Assembly: GCA_020186115.1 (NCBI GenBank) | Contig: WSYJ01000063.1 | Span: forward strand, 124,001-188,000 | Direction of reading: 5' to 3' | Source: Histomonas meleagridis | Lineage: Eukaryota; Parabasalia; Tritrichomonadida; Dientamoebidae | DNA: 64,000 bases | Shown: positions 1-11,020 of the stretch, piece by piece | Position numbering within the stretch: position 1 is the stretch's first letter | How the letters are laid out: each line of letters begins with the position of its first letter | Made by a program: the position numbers and the translations under genes | The notes under the pieces: generated by a model | What the model was told of the DNA's origin: nothing | Database searches by the model: none | The model's input: the letters and a program-made list of their open reading frames with translations, nothing else

Positions 1-66
1 CATAGAAAAAATGGGATGCGGTTATTTAACCCAACACAAAATTTGTGGCTCACCTCACATCAATAA

Positions 67-3000
67 ATGAGCTCATACAGTAGTAGTATCACGAGTTATA
101 CTTCTGATAGTTCTGATACTGACTCTTTTAGTGAATCAGAAATATATAAAAATGCCGCCATTGACATTTATTTAATTTATTTGAAGATTATTTTGATCAT
201 TTAATATATTTTTTCTTTATATGATCCTCCCTTAATAAATGCTGTTAAACTTAAAAACTTAAACAAAATTAAAGAGCTTCTTGAGGATAAAGGAATTGAC
301 ATTAATGCTAAAGATATTTAAACACTTTATTTAAAGATCAAATTAAAAATTTGATAATTCAAAACTATATTTGGAAATTATTTAAATTATTTAAAACAGC
401 ACTTATGTGGGCAGCTGAAACATATCGCTATCAAATTACTCAATTACTTCTTGACCAAGAAGGAATTGACATTAATGCCAAAGATATGAATTTCAAACAT
501 TTAATATTTTTTTCAAAAATTTCATATATCATTTTTAGATTTGGAATTTCTTATAAGATAATATGTTAGCCATTCATCATGCAATCAAAAATGGAAATAT
601 ACAATCTTTCGATGCACTTATGAAAAAAAAAGGATTTGATGTAAATGCTAAAGATGTTTCTTCAATACATTTGAAATTTACTGTTTTAATTTAATGTTTA
701 TAAATTATATTTGGAATTCATTAAAATTATTTAATACATGTCTTATGTATGCTGCAGAACAAGATTCATTTTCCTTTATTTCAGATCTCCTTAAAGAAGA
801 TAATATTGATCTAAATGCAAAGAATATTTATTTGATAGTATTAAAATTCATTTTAATGATTTGATATTTGGTAATCATTTTTGGAATTTATTCATTGTTT
901 TCTTAACAGCTCTAATGTTTATAGCTAAAAGCGGGAACAATTTGAATTTATCTACTTTCTTTCGTACAAATAAAAGAGTTGATACGGAAACCAAAGACAT
1001 TTTTTAATTTAATTTAAAATATATTTTTATTATTTAATATATCAAAATAAAATTCGGTGTTTTTTTATAATATTTAAAACTGCTGTTATGCATGCACTAG
1101 AAAGTGATCATCCAAATTTTGCTGAAAAAATTAAAAGTGAGATTGAAAGGCATAATTTTGATTTTTGTTTCAATATTTTCTTGTTTTTATAGATTATTTA
1201 AACAACATTTCATTGATGCATGCGAAAATTCGAAATTAGATGAAGTTAAATCATTTCTTGAAAGGAATGACGTTGATGTCAATTGTGAGTTTGTTTATTT
1301 AATTAATTTTTTGGTATTTTATTATATTATTTAAGACACCATTAAAAGCTGCTTGTAATTCTGGTGCTATAGATGTTGTTAAATTACTTCTTCAACAGAA
1401 AGGAATTGATGTTAATAATGCTGCCATTTGTTTAACATGTTTGATATTTAATTCAATAATTTTATATTTTAAAATAATATTTGATAATTATTTTAAATAT
1501 TTTATTCACCACTGTTTATTGCAATTAAAAATAATAATATAGAATTGGTAAAATTACTTCTTGAGCATGAAGGAATTGATGTTAATATTGAAAAAGTCAA
1601 ATATACTAATTTTCTATTTCAAAATAATATTTCGTATTAATTTAAAATTTTTGGGACACCATTGTTATTTGCATTTGAAAATGGTTGTAATGAAATATTT
1701 AAATTACTTCTTGAGCATAAAGACATCAACATCCATGTTACAGCTATTAATTTATAATGTTTTCAATTTGCTTTGATTATTTTTTATTTCAATATTATAT
1801 TTGGAATTTATTTACTTTATTTAAGCCATTCATGGATTTAGTATTTGAAAAAGGCGATCCTGATTTATTATTAGCACTTGTACGAAAAGAAAATATAAAT
1901 TCTGTAATTAAAGTTTTTTTATTATTATTGAAATTTGTATTAATCATTTTGGATTTAATAATATTATTTAGAAATTATTCATAATATTTTCTTTACCAAT
2001 TGTTCATGCTATTGAACATGAAAAAAATGAATTTGCTAAATTACTTCTTGAACAAAAAGATTTTGATGTTAATGCACAAGATATTTATTTGTTTTATATG
2101 ATATTTATATTATTAAATTAACGTTTCAATATATTATTAGGAAATTGTTTAAATTTTTTCAAACAGCGCTTATGGAAGCAGTCTTTTCTGGTAATATTGA
2201 AATGATTAAATTACTTCTTGAAAAAGACGGAATTGATGTTAATGCGCAAGATATTTATTTGCTTTATATGATATTTGTTGTAATAATTTGTGATTTCAAC
2301 ATAATATTTGGAAATCATTAAAATTATTTGAATCAGCACTTTTGATAGCATTATTCGATAGTGATTTTGATATAGTTAAATTACTGATTGATCATAAAGA
2401 TATTAATGTCAATATTAAAAATATTTTTTTGAATGATTTGAAATTTATTTTAATAATTTAAAATTTCATAATTTTAATTGGAGTTTCTGTTTATTATTTG
2501 CAACTCCATTATTACGTGCAGCTAAAAGTGCTAAAGTTAAAGTTATTCAATTACTTACCCAAAAAGAAGGTCTTGATGTTAATGCTCAAAATATTTTTTT
2601 GTATTATTTAAGATTTCAAAAAATTATTTAAAGTTTCCAAAAATTATTCGGAAATTATTTAATTTATTTGAAACAGCACTTATCATATTAACTAAACGAG
2701 AAAAGTCAAAAGGTGTTAAGTTACTTCTCGAGCAAAAAGGAATTGATGTCAATATTCAAGATATTAAATTGTTTTATTTAATATTTATTTCAATTATTTA
2801 CGATTTCAAGACAATATTTGGAAATCATGCAAATTATTTAAAACAGCACTTATGTATGCAGCTAAATTTGAGAATGCTGAAATTATTCAATTACTTCTCA
2901 CTCATAAAGGAATCGATTTTAGTCTTAAAGATATAAAATTTATTTATTTAATGTTTGTTTCAATATTTTAAGGTTTTAATATATTGTTTGGAATCGATTT

Positions 3001-3069
3001 TAAATATTTAAAACACTAAGTGATTATCTTCCATTGACTCAAGAAGACATTAATCTTCTTTCCAAATAA
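67..3069 (+). CDS. Ankyrin-repeat gene split into 18 single-repeat units by AT-rich spacers (array G1)
   Basis: The ATG at 67 opens a Ser-rich first segment (to about 165) containing repeated Ser/Thr-Asp. A TCACA initiator-like box lies just upstream at about 53. Eighteen ankyrin units follow, for example TALMWAAETYRYQITQLLLD near 400 and TALMEAVFSGNIEMIKLLLE near 2166. Each is about 30 codons, open, and ends D/N-I/V. They are separated by stop-rich spacers that I count, in order, as 60, 80, 74, 80, 80, 80, 40, 52, 80, 60, 80, 77, 80, 80, 80, 80, 80 and 80 nt from the D-position codon to the T-position codon. The last unit (TLSDYLPLTQEDINLLSK) ends in TAA at 3067-3069. The units are very divergent from one another yet uniformly open, which suggests a translated protein with the spacers removed. 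Unspliced, the longest product would be short. Ankyrin solenoids usually bind proteins; the target is unknown. Confidence 0.6.
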
Positions 3070-3690
3070 AAAAATTATTTAATTGTTTACTTTGCTAAGA
3101 ATAACACTAAAACAAATTAAGTAAACAATTTTAATCCAATTTATTTCATCTCTTCGAAAACTGTATAGTCATAGAAAAAGTACCTTTTTTATAGTAATTG
3201 TTATGACATTTTTAGCATTATTTATAAATGTTTATAAATGTGTTTTTATTTGTGTTTATTATATAACATTTCAATATTTATTTTATATTTTTTAAGCTAC
3301 CTGAAAAATCTGATATTGTTTTGGTAACAATTTGTGCGAAGTGTTAAAAATAACAACGTTTTTAAGATGGAATGTGGTGTTATTAATGCTTCTTGATTTC
3401 ACTATAAGAACTTATTTTAAGAGGTTTTTAGACAGTAAAAATTCATACCAATATGATGCTAACATACATTACTGATGACGGATTAACATAAGAAGCAATT
3501 CAATAAGTGAAATTTTATCATATCGAAAATGAACTATTGATTAAAATCATTTTTAAATCCATAAAATAAATATAACAAATTATCTCTTTTTCAGATATCA
3601 AATTCTTTTTATTTAATGCAAATCAACAAACAAAACAATATGCAAAAACGTTTTATTTGATATTTTGGTCACAATTCTACTGTTCGCATC
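3070..3690. other. Intergenic, no gene seen
   Basis: About 620 nt of AT-rich DNA between the end of the first ankyrin array and the 3' end of the PI3-kinase gene, where transcription units converge. I see no ORF with coding character, tRNA or long repeat. Short runs such as the duplicated TTTATAAATG near 3220-3240 are present. Confidence 0.5.
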
Positions 3691-6120
3691 TCATTGCGAT
3701 GAAGGTGCTGTTGCAGTTATAGCCATACCGTGCACAGCCTCCCATAGTTTCTGTGCCATTGAGTTAAGTGAGTTTGAGAAAGCTTGTTTCAACACGTTAA
3801 ATGCTTCTATTTCGGAACAATTCAGCTGCAAGTTATTTTCCACCTTATGTAATCTACTAAAAGGGTCTTCTTTAAAACAATTTAATGGTGCGGTAAACAT
3901 CAATTCAATCAACACAAGTATCAATCTCGCCCTCTTCCTTAAGCTGTTAAACGCAGGGCCAGCCCAATTACATATCTGATCCAAGCCATCGGGCCCAATC
4001 ACATCAACCATTTCTTGACTCAATTTTAACGGTGGCGTAAACGGTTTTGTCACATCACCAAGGATGTAACCGTAGTCGATGTGGAGCAAACGGCCATCCC
4101 TCGTCACGAGGATGTTGTTATCATGTCGGTCACCTATTTTAAGGACATAAGTCATCACACAATAAGCGGCTAATGACTTGGTGAACCGCTCAATCTTTTC
4201 TTGAATGGTAAAATTACAACAATTAGATTCTTCTTCAAGAAAACCTCGAATCGTCTTAGGACCAGTCTCACTATCTTTAATATCACGTATAGCCTTCGAA
4301 TTTTCAACAAATTCGCAACATCCAAAAGATGCAGAAAATGCAAGAGTTGCATATGGTGTAATTAAAAGGTCTAAAGATGCATTCTTGAAAATAGTATCCA
4401 TCACTCTAAACAGTTGGATGATTAATTGATCTTGTCTCATGTCATCGCCAATCTTGAATATAACTTTGAAATCAGTTCCATCGTCAATTATGAAATCTAA
4501 CATTACAGGCTTTAACTTAGACTGGAAGCATCTAATATTATTCGGGTTAATTCCTACAGTAAACAATTCAGGTTTAAATGGTAATCTTGTTCTTGTAAAA
4601 TGTTGAAGTTTCGAATGTTCTGGGTCTTCCAACAATAGCTTTGTTGCCTTATCCTTTACTGCTTGTGGTGTTTTACTTCCTTCTTGTGCAGCTTTAAGGA
4701 ATTTTTCAACTGATTGTATCAGATTTGTTTGAAGCATTAATGACTCATGAACTTCTTCTGATACAGTTTCTAGAAGAGAATTATATAATGCGCCTATTTT
4801 CTCGTCATCCTTTTCAATAGAAGCGTTCCAATATAAGTACGACGCAAACAAAACGTCTTCTTTCGCATGACTCAATAAAATTTCGGTGAGACCGTTTGTG
4901 TATCGTTGTTTAACCGCCTGCAATATCTGTGGAATGTAAAGTTGAAGTTCTTCTCGTGGGACCTTAGAGATACATCGTACAGCAAATTCTCGTATCGGTT
5001 GTATTTCATAACGATTAGTAAAGAATTCGAGAGCATATTCGATATCAATTGTTTCAAATGTTTTTAATTCTTCTAAAACTTGATTAGCTTCATCTTCATC
5101 CCATTTAATCGAACGGAATAATGCTGGTAACAACGCTTGGTCATTAAGACATTCATGATAAAACGTACGTAAAAGATCTTTGTAAGAAGAAACATCAGCT
5201 AATGGTGGAAGTGACTTAACAAGATTAAGGCGCTCGGCTAGATTAGCATCTTTCATATACCCACTCTTGGTAAACGATTGAGAACGAGCAAGATCATGAT
5301 ATAGCTTCTGACACGGGTTGAAAAGTGGCGACGTGCCGATAGAATTCAAAATGAGCGGACTATAGTAAACGGTCATTGATGGGTCTTCTTGGTATGGCGA
5401 AAAGATTGTGACTTTAGCGAATTTAGAAGCGCTTGATAGCTCGATTGGTGTGAGGGGGTCAAGGAGAGCTTGGAAGAATTTTTCGGAATCAGATGGATGT
5501 AATGAAGAAACAATATCAAAGAAAGTGTCATCAATGAATTGAAAAGAAGTCTCTTTTTTGGTAACAATATGACGTAGATGCTTCTGTAGTTTGGTTTCTG
5601 GGGAATCATCAAAGGTAAGAATAAAAGGACCATTTCGAAACTTTTTCTTCATGCGAGTGAATATAGGAATAGATGATTCACCTATAAGTTTTGGATCAGA
5701 ATCAAAAAGTCGGGCATAAAACTTTATGGAAAGAACTGCATTCGATGGTAATTCACGATATAAAATTGGAAGTTCAATATTGATATTCCAATTGAAAAAA
5801 TGCTGCTCGCGTGAAATGAAATGAAATATAGATATAGGAGGGAATATAGGATTAACTGGTGGACCATATTGATCTGATGAAACATAAACAGGGCAGATAA
5901 GTTGATGTCCATCTGAAAGAATAGAACACTCAGCTTCACAATAGAATGGGAATGGTTCTTCAAAATCCCATTCCTCGAAAAGTGAATTTGGAACTTCGAT
6001 TTCAAAATAGTCGTAAATATTGAAATTAATATTTGGAACTACGTCTACAATAAAGGCCCCAAGGTTGAATTTGAAATATTTGTTAAAATCACTTGTTTTT
6101 AGCTCTACCTTCGAAGCCAT
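3691..6120 (-). CDS. Phosphatidylinositol 3-kinase, Vps34-like (class III type)
   Basis: Lipid kinase of about 809 aa. In order it has an N-terminal C2-like region (to about residue 220), a helical PIK accessory domain (about 330-450, LFRSIKWDEDEANQVL) and a C-terminal PI3/4-kinase domain. Visible motifs are GDDMRQDQL, the catalytic loop GDRHDNNIL at about residue 663, and HIDYGYILGD in place of the usual DFG-bearing segment. The activation loop carries KPFTPPLKLS, close to the KPFPPxMKL of Vps34, which phosphorylates phosphatidylinositol on endosomes and autophagosomes. The ORF is open to 6258, but I choose the ATG at 6120 (MASKVELKTS) because a TCACTTT initiator lies at 6152-6158 and would exclude a start further upstream. 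It converges with the ankyrin gene to its left. A class I-like enzyme is the main alternative. Confidence 0.85.
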   Translation of the reverse strand: MASKVELKTSDFNKYFKFNLGAFIVDVVPNINFNIYDYFEIEVPNSLFEEWDFEEPFPFYCEAECSILSDGHQLICPVYVSSDQYGPPVNPIFPPISIFHFISREQHFFNWNINIELPILYRELPSNAVLSIKFYARLFDSDPKLIGESSIPIFTRMKKKFRNGPFILTFDDSPETKLQKHLRHIVTKKETSFQFIDDTFFDIVSSLHPSDSEKFFQALLDPLTPIELSSASKFAKVTIFSPYQEDPSMTVYYSPLILNSIGTSPLFNPCQKLYHDLARSQSFTKSGYMKDANLAERLNLVKSLPPLADVSSYKDLLRTFYHECLNDQALLPALFRSIKWDEDEANQVLEELKTFETIDIEYALEFFTNRYEIQPIREFAVRCISKVPREELQLYIPQILQAVKQRYTNGLTEILLSHAKEDVLFASYLYWNASIEKDDEKIGALYNSLLETVSEEVHESLMLQTNLIQSVEKFLKAAQEGSKTPQAVKDKATKLLLEDPEHSKLQHFTRTRLPFKPELFTVGINPNNIRCFQSKLKPVMLDFIIDDGTDFKVIFKIGDDMRQDQLIIQLFRVMDTIFKNASLDLLITPYATLAFSASFGCCEFVENSKAIRDIKDSETGPKTIRGFLEEESNCCNFTIQEKIERFTKSLAAYCVMTYVLKIGDRHDNNILVTRDGRLLHIDYGYILGDVTKPFTPPLKLSQEMVDVIGPDGLDQICNWAGPAFNSLRKRARLILVLIELMFTAPLNCFKEDPFSRLHKVENNLQLNCSEIEAFNVLKQAFSNSLNSMAQKLWEAVHGMAITATAPSSQ

Positions 6121-6151
6121 TTTTCTGTTGAACGTTTGCTTGCTTGTTTGA

Positions 6152-6158
6152 AAAGTGA
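6152..6158 (-). promoter_or_regulatory. Initiator-like element TCACTTT
   Basis: TCACTTT on the minus strand, 32 nt before the PI3-kinase ATG, matches the trichomonad Inr consensus TCA+1-Y-T/A. It supports the shorter start at 6120. The role is inferred from known trichomonad promoters. Confidence 0.4.
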
Positions 6159-6355
6159 CAATAACCGAAATTGTAGTTTTACGTTTTAGGTGATATTTCT
6201 TAAGAAAGTAAAATAAATTTTCATATTTCGATATGGTTACAACAAATAATAAAGTCAAAATGAAATTTAATATATATTTCTTCCCATTCGAATTTTATTA
6301 AAATAGTTCATAATTGTTATTTTTTTTTTAATTTTCTATAGAAAAAATAGAATAA

Positions 6356-9300
6356 TTATTCTTTGTTTATATAATGTTTAAGTATTTTAACAATTTCTAT
6401 GTGATCATTTTCAGATGCATAAATAAATGCTGTTTTAAATATTTTGAACAATTTCCAAATATTCCATAAAATTATCAAATTATTGAAATAAAATTTAAAT
6501 AAAATAAATAAATATCTTTCGTATTAATATCAATTCCGTCTTGTTCAAGAAGTAATTTAACTATTTCTGTATAACCATTATAAGATGCTATAATAAGTGC
6601 TGTATCAAATATTTTAAATAATTTCCAAATATTATTTTTAAATTTCAAATTATTAAAATAAATATCAAATAAAACAAATAAATACCTTTAGTGTTAATAT
6701 CAATTCCTTCTTGCTCAAGAAGTAATTTAACTATATCTGTATGACCATTATAAGATGTCCAAATAAGTGCTGTATCAAATATTTTAAATAATTTTCAAAT
6801 ATTGTTTTGAATTTTCAAATCATTAAAATAAATATTAAATAAAACAAATAAATATCTTTAGCATTAATATCAATTCCTTCTTGTTCAAGAAGTAATTTAA
6901 CTATTTCTGTATGACCATAAGAAGATGCCAAAATAAGTGCTGTATTAAATAATTTAAATAATTTCCAAAGATTATTTTGAAATCCCAAATTATTAAAATA
7001 AATTTTAAATAAAACAAATAAATATCTTTAGCATTAATATCAATTCCTTCTTGTTCAAGAAGTAATTTAACTATTTCTGTATGACCATTCCAAGATGCAA
7101 ACATAAGTGCTGTATTAAATAATTTAAAAAATTTCCAAATATTATTTTGAAATAAGAAATTATTAAAATAAATTTTAAATAAAGCAAATAAATATCTTTA
7201 GCATTAATATCAATTCCTTCTTGTTCAAGAAGTAATTTAACGATTTCTGTCTCGCCATTTTGGGATACATACATAAGTGCTGTTTTAAATAATTTAAATA
7301 ATTTCCAAATATTATTTTGAAATATCAAATCATTAAAATAAATTTTAAATAAAGCAAATAAATATCTTTAGCATTAATATCAATTACTTCTTGTTCAAGA
7401 AGTAATTTAACGATTTCTATATTACCATTTGAAGATGCCCAAATAAGTGCTGTTTTAAATAATTAAAATTATTTCCGAATATTATATTGAATTTTCAAAT
7501 TATTAAAATAAAAATCAAAAAATTAAAACAAATTTCATTTTATCAAAATAAAAATCAAAATATTAAAACAAATTTCATATTATTCAAACAAATTTCAAAT
7601 TATTTAAACAAATTTCAAATTATTCAAATAAATTTCGTATAAATAAAACGAATTTTATTTTAATAAAATAAATAGTTTTAACATTGGTATCAATTCCTTT
7701 TTGATTTAAAAGTAATTCAACCACATCTGTTTTATTTCTTTTTACAGCATAATAAAATGCTGTTTTAACTTATCAAAATAATTTCCGAATATTATGTTAA
7801 AATACGAAATTATTATAAGAATTTTTACATAAAAAGAATAAATATCTTTAGCATTTATATCAATTCCTTCTTGTTTAAGAAGTAATTGAACCACTTCTAT
7901 ATTACCATCATGAGATGCACACATAAATGCTGTAAAAAATATTAAATTTAAATACCAAACATTAAATTGAAAATTCAAATTATTTAAATAAATAGTAAAC
8001 AAAATATGTAAATATCTTTAGCGTTGATATCAATTGTCTTTTGTTTAAGAAGTAGTTCAATAATTTTTATATGTTTAAAGAGACATGCATATATAAAAGC
8101 TGTTTGAAATAATCTAAATAATTCCCAAAAATGATTTTGAAATAGCAAATATTAACAACAAACGCATAACAAAACAAATAAAAATTATTAGCATTGATAT
8201 CAATTCCATTTTGTTCATGAAGTAATTTAACTACTTCTCTGTGACCATTTTTAGAAGCAAACATAAGTGCTGTATCAAACAATTTGAGTAGTTATCAAAT
8301 ATTGTTTTGAAATATAAAATTATTAAAATAAATATAAAATAGAACGAATAAATATTTTTAGCATTAATATCAATTCCTTCTTGTTCAAGAAGTAATTTAA
8401 CAGTTTTTGTACGGCCATTCCAAGACGCTTCCATAAGTGCTGTATTAAATAATTTAAACAATTTCCAAAAATTATTTTGAATTTTCAAATTATTAATATA
8501 AATTTTAATAAAAACAAATCAATGTCTTTAGCATTAATATCAATTCCTTCTTGTTCAAGAAGTAATTGAACTATTTTTTTATAACCTTTTTGTGATGCAA
8601 ACGCGAGCGTTGTTTCATATATTTTGAATAATTTCCAAATATTATTTTGAATCCCAAAGCTAATTAAAAAAATCTCAAATAAAATAATTAGTTACCTTTG
8701 GCATTAGGATCAATTCCTTTTTGTTCTAAAAGATATTTAACAAGTTCACGATTATTTGATCTTACAGAAAAAATTAAAATATCTTTTGGAATTTGATTGC
8801 TTTGTAGTAAATATTTCAAGAGAAATATATTTCCAATTCTTGCTGTCTCATCAATAATGTCATCATCAATTTTCATTCCTTTTTTTAGCAAGAATGCAAA
8901 AATTTCATAATTATTATATAAAATACAACTTTCTCCTAATTCTTCTAACGTATCAATCTCTTCTAATTTATTTTCATAAACATAATAAAAGACATCATTT
9001 CGATGGAATTCAATTGCAGTTTCATATGCACCTTCAAATGATGAATGATTTTGTTCACATAAATGAATGATTTCTTCATTTCCACCTGCAATTGCATATT
9101 TACCTGTATCTTCTACATTTGCATTGTTCATAAGTAAATATTTGAAACATTTAACTGAAGAAAAAAATGCTGCATAATCAATTAATGTAACATTTGGTTT
9201 GTTAATAAATGAATATCTTTCATAAAGTGATGGTTCAATTATTTGATTAAAATTGAAATTTGTTTGTGATGATATTTCTTGAAGTTTTTCTATTTCATCA

Positions 9301-9903
9301 TTTCGAATGATTTTTGTAATTTCATTCGGATTAACTCCTTCTTTTGCTAATTGCTTATGAAGTTCCCAATCATTCTTTGAAAGTTCTTCAACGTTTTGGA
9401 TAAATTTACGCCATAATATAGTTGCTAATTTTTTCTCAAAGAAATCATCAGAATATCTTGGATATTTCTTTAATTTCTCGATATTATTTTCTTTATCAAA
9501 TTGTATAAAATATGTTGAATAAATATCATCGAAATATTTAGAAGAAATTAAATTTTGTTCATACATTTTTTCTATAATATAATTCCCTCCACTTGTGTTA
9601 AATAATCTCTTAAGTGACTTAGTAAAAATTTTTACAATGTTAATTTCATTTTTATTGAAGAAATTTCCCAGTTCAATGGAACTTCAAAAGTAAATCTGCA
9701 TCATAACCATGTGAGCAATAAAAACAAAAAGCAATATTACAAATGATTGATATAGAAGAGTATGGGTTATTTGTATCAAAAATTTTTGCTATTTTTTGGA
9801 TAACTTCTTTAACATTATTTTCTTTTAGCCCAAAAATAATGTAATTAAGTGATTTTAAAATGTCTAGATATTCATTTTTTATTTCTTGATTGGAAGAAGC
9901 CAT
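6356..9903 (-). pseudogene. DUF3447/ankyrin gene with N-terminal frameshift and about 13 spaced ankyrin units (array G2)
   Basis: The gene starts at ATG 9903 (MASSNQEIKNEYLD) and reads to DADLLLKFH*, ending at 9673. The homologous protein resumes in another frame (ELGNFFNKNEINIV, leading into MYEQNLISSKYF at 9566), so there is a one-base frameshift near 9670-9695. The 9566-8688 segment carries the helical region and a DUF3447-type block (KYAIAGGNEEIIHLCEQNHS; EFHRND), ending GIDPNAKGN just before the first spacer. About thirteen ankyrin units follow, down to a final one (TAFIYASENDHIEIVKIL) that ends in TAA at 6356-6358. One spacer I counted (about 7121-7200) is 80 nt. The one at about 7480-7680 is expanded by 20-nt repeats. 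Apart from the frameshift the units are open. It may be a pseudogene, or the shift may be an assembly error or an unrecognised intron. Confidence 0.55.
7480..7680 (-). repeat. Expanded spacer made of about 20-nt tandem units
   Basis: Between two ankyrin units the normally 80-nt spacer has grown to roughly 200 nt. It is made of near-identical 20-nt units on the forward strand such as AAATTTCAAATTATTTAAAC followed by AAATTTCAAATTATTCAAAT. The unit size matches the 20-nt quantum of spacers elsewhere in the window. Confidence 0.7.
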
Positions 9904-9983
9904 TCAATAAAAATATTTCTTCACTGCTATTGTTTCTTTGGTTTATTATGATTAACCACTCAAAAATTGTATCGTATACTATC

Positions 9984-9990
9984 AACCGTT
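9984..9990 (+). promoter_or_regulatory. AACCGTT Myb-type motif upstream of eS1
   Basis: AACCGTT lies 32 nt before the eS1 ATG. The same motif or its complement recurs close to the starts at 11021, 23798/23872, 45538 and 63976, and near the SCAMP gene. Trichomonad genes are known to use Myb-recognised promoter elements, so a regulatory role is plausible. Confidence 0.4.
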
Positions 9991-10021
9991 AAATGATCGG
10001 CTTGGTCTCTCCTTTTGGAAA

Positions 10022-10777
10022 ATGGGTAAAGCTCAGCAAAAGGGCAAAGCCTCAAAGAAAATCAAGCAGGATACTTTCCTCAAGAAGGAATGGCGCCATG
10101 TTTTCGTTCCAGGATTCTTTGGAAAACGAGATATTGGCTTTACAGTTTCACACAAATGTGCTCGTGGTAAAACACCAGCAGATTACCTCAACAACCGTGT
10201 TTTCGAACTTTCACATGGTGATCTTGTTGAAGAGCAATCACATGCGTATCGTCTCTTCAGCTGGAAATCAGTCGATGTTCATAACAATGATGTATTAACA
10301 GTTTTTGCAGGAATGAGGCTCACAAATGACAAGCTCTCATCCCTCCTTCGTAAATACCGTACACTCATCAATGCTCAAGTTGATGTTCGTACAGCTGATG
10401 GATACATTCTCCGCGCTTTCAGCATTGGATTCACCAAGAAATTGAACCCAAACAAGAAGGCTTGCTACGCTCAACAGTCAAAGAAGCGAGAAATCAGAGA
10501 TGCTTGCATTGCCATAATGAAGGAGACAATTGAAAAGTCTACAATTCCGGAATTATGTAACACAATTGTCAACGAAACAATCGAAAAGGCAATAGTCGAG
10601 AAATGCAAGACTATCATGCAAGTCGATAATGTTTATGTTACAAAGATCAAAGTTATTAAGGCACCTACATTTAGCACTGAGGAACTCAAGAAGCTCCACG
10701 AAGGCCGCGCAGTCACAAAAGCCGCTGCTGTTCCTCGCCCAGTTGAAGAAGAAGCGAAAACTGAAGAAACAAAGTAA
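10022..10777 (+). CDS. RPS3A: 40S ribosomal protein eS1 (S3a)
   Basis: Protein of 251 aa in the small ribosomal subunit near the mRNA exit and eIF3 platform. The basic N-terminus (MGKAQQKGKASKKIKQDTF), KKEWRHVFVP, GRVFE-like NRVFELSHGDL, QVDVRTADGYILRAFSIGFTKK and KKACYAQQSKKREIR follow the eS1 family in order and length. The ATG at 10022 fits the family N-terminus. An AACCGTT Myb-type motif sits at 9984-9990, and a CCTTTTGG stretch (10011-10018) lies just before the start. GC content and codon bias are higher than in neighbours, as expected of a highly expressed gene. The stop is in a TAAAAT context. Confidence 0.97.
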   Translation: MGKAQQKGKASKKIKQDTFLKKEWRHVFVPGFFGKRDIGFTVSHKCARGKTPADYLNNRVFELSHGDLVEEQSHAYRLFSWKSVDVHNNDVLTVFAGMRLTNDKLSSLLRKYRTLINAQVDVRTADGYILRAFSIGFTKKLNPNKKACYAQQSKKREIRDACIAIMKETIEKSTIPELCNTIVNETIEKAIVEKCKTIMQVDNVYVTKIKVIKAPTFSTEELKKLHEGRAVTKAAAVPRPVEEEAKTEETK

Positions 10778-11020
10778 AATTTTAACTTTTTTTTAATTTT
10801 CCCGAACAAACCAAGTCAAATAATTTTGAACGTTATTAATCCCCAAAAAATTCTTTTCTAATAACACTTAGCAAAAATAAGTTATATAACTTATTGATTA
10901 CATGTAATGTTTGATTGTTTTATTTTGTAAAATATATATGGGAAATGGCTGGATATTTTGTTTTGATTTAAATCAACAAACCCAATTTAAACGGTTTTGT
11001 CGGTTTCCCGGGAGATTTTA

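Noticed and set aside
67-3069. Ordinary spliceosomal introns with GT-AG borders
   Set aside because: Most spacers have neither GT at the left edge nor AG at the right edge, and the trichomonad GTAYGT...ACTAACACACAG pattern is absent. I keep an intron-like origin open, but not the canonical class.
67-3069. TA-bounded internal eliminated sequences as in ciliates
   Set aside because: TA dinucleotides are everywhere in such AT-rich DNA and no consistent TA pair gives the right frame. Other genes point to a trichomonad, not a ciliate.
3665-3979. Plus-strand ORF opposite the PI3-kinase
   Set aside because: Antisense shadow of the kinase C-terminus.
7071-8488. Each 70-85 codon minus-strand ORF as an independent small protein gene
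   Set aside because: They start at non-ATG codons within spacers and end by running out of frame into the next repeat, so they are array units and not genes.
10997-11020. Upstream extension of the ankyrin gene through TTG
   Set aside because: TTG is not expected as a start in this organism; ATG 11021 is used. The same reasoning moved the starts of the genes at 33551, 48848, 52385, 59994 and 60724.
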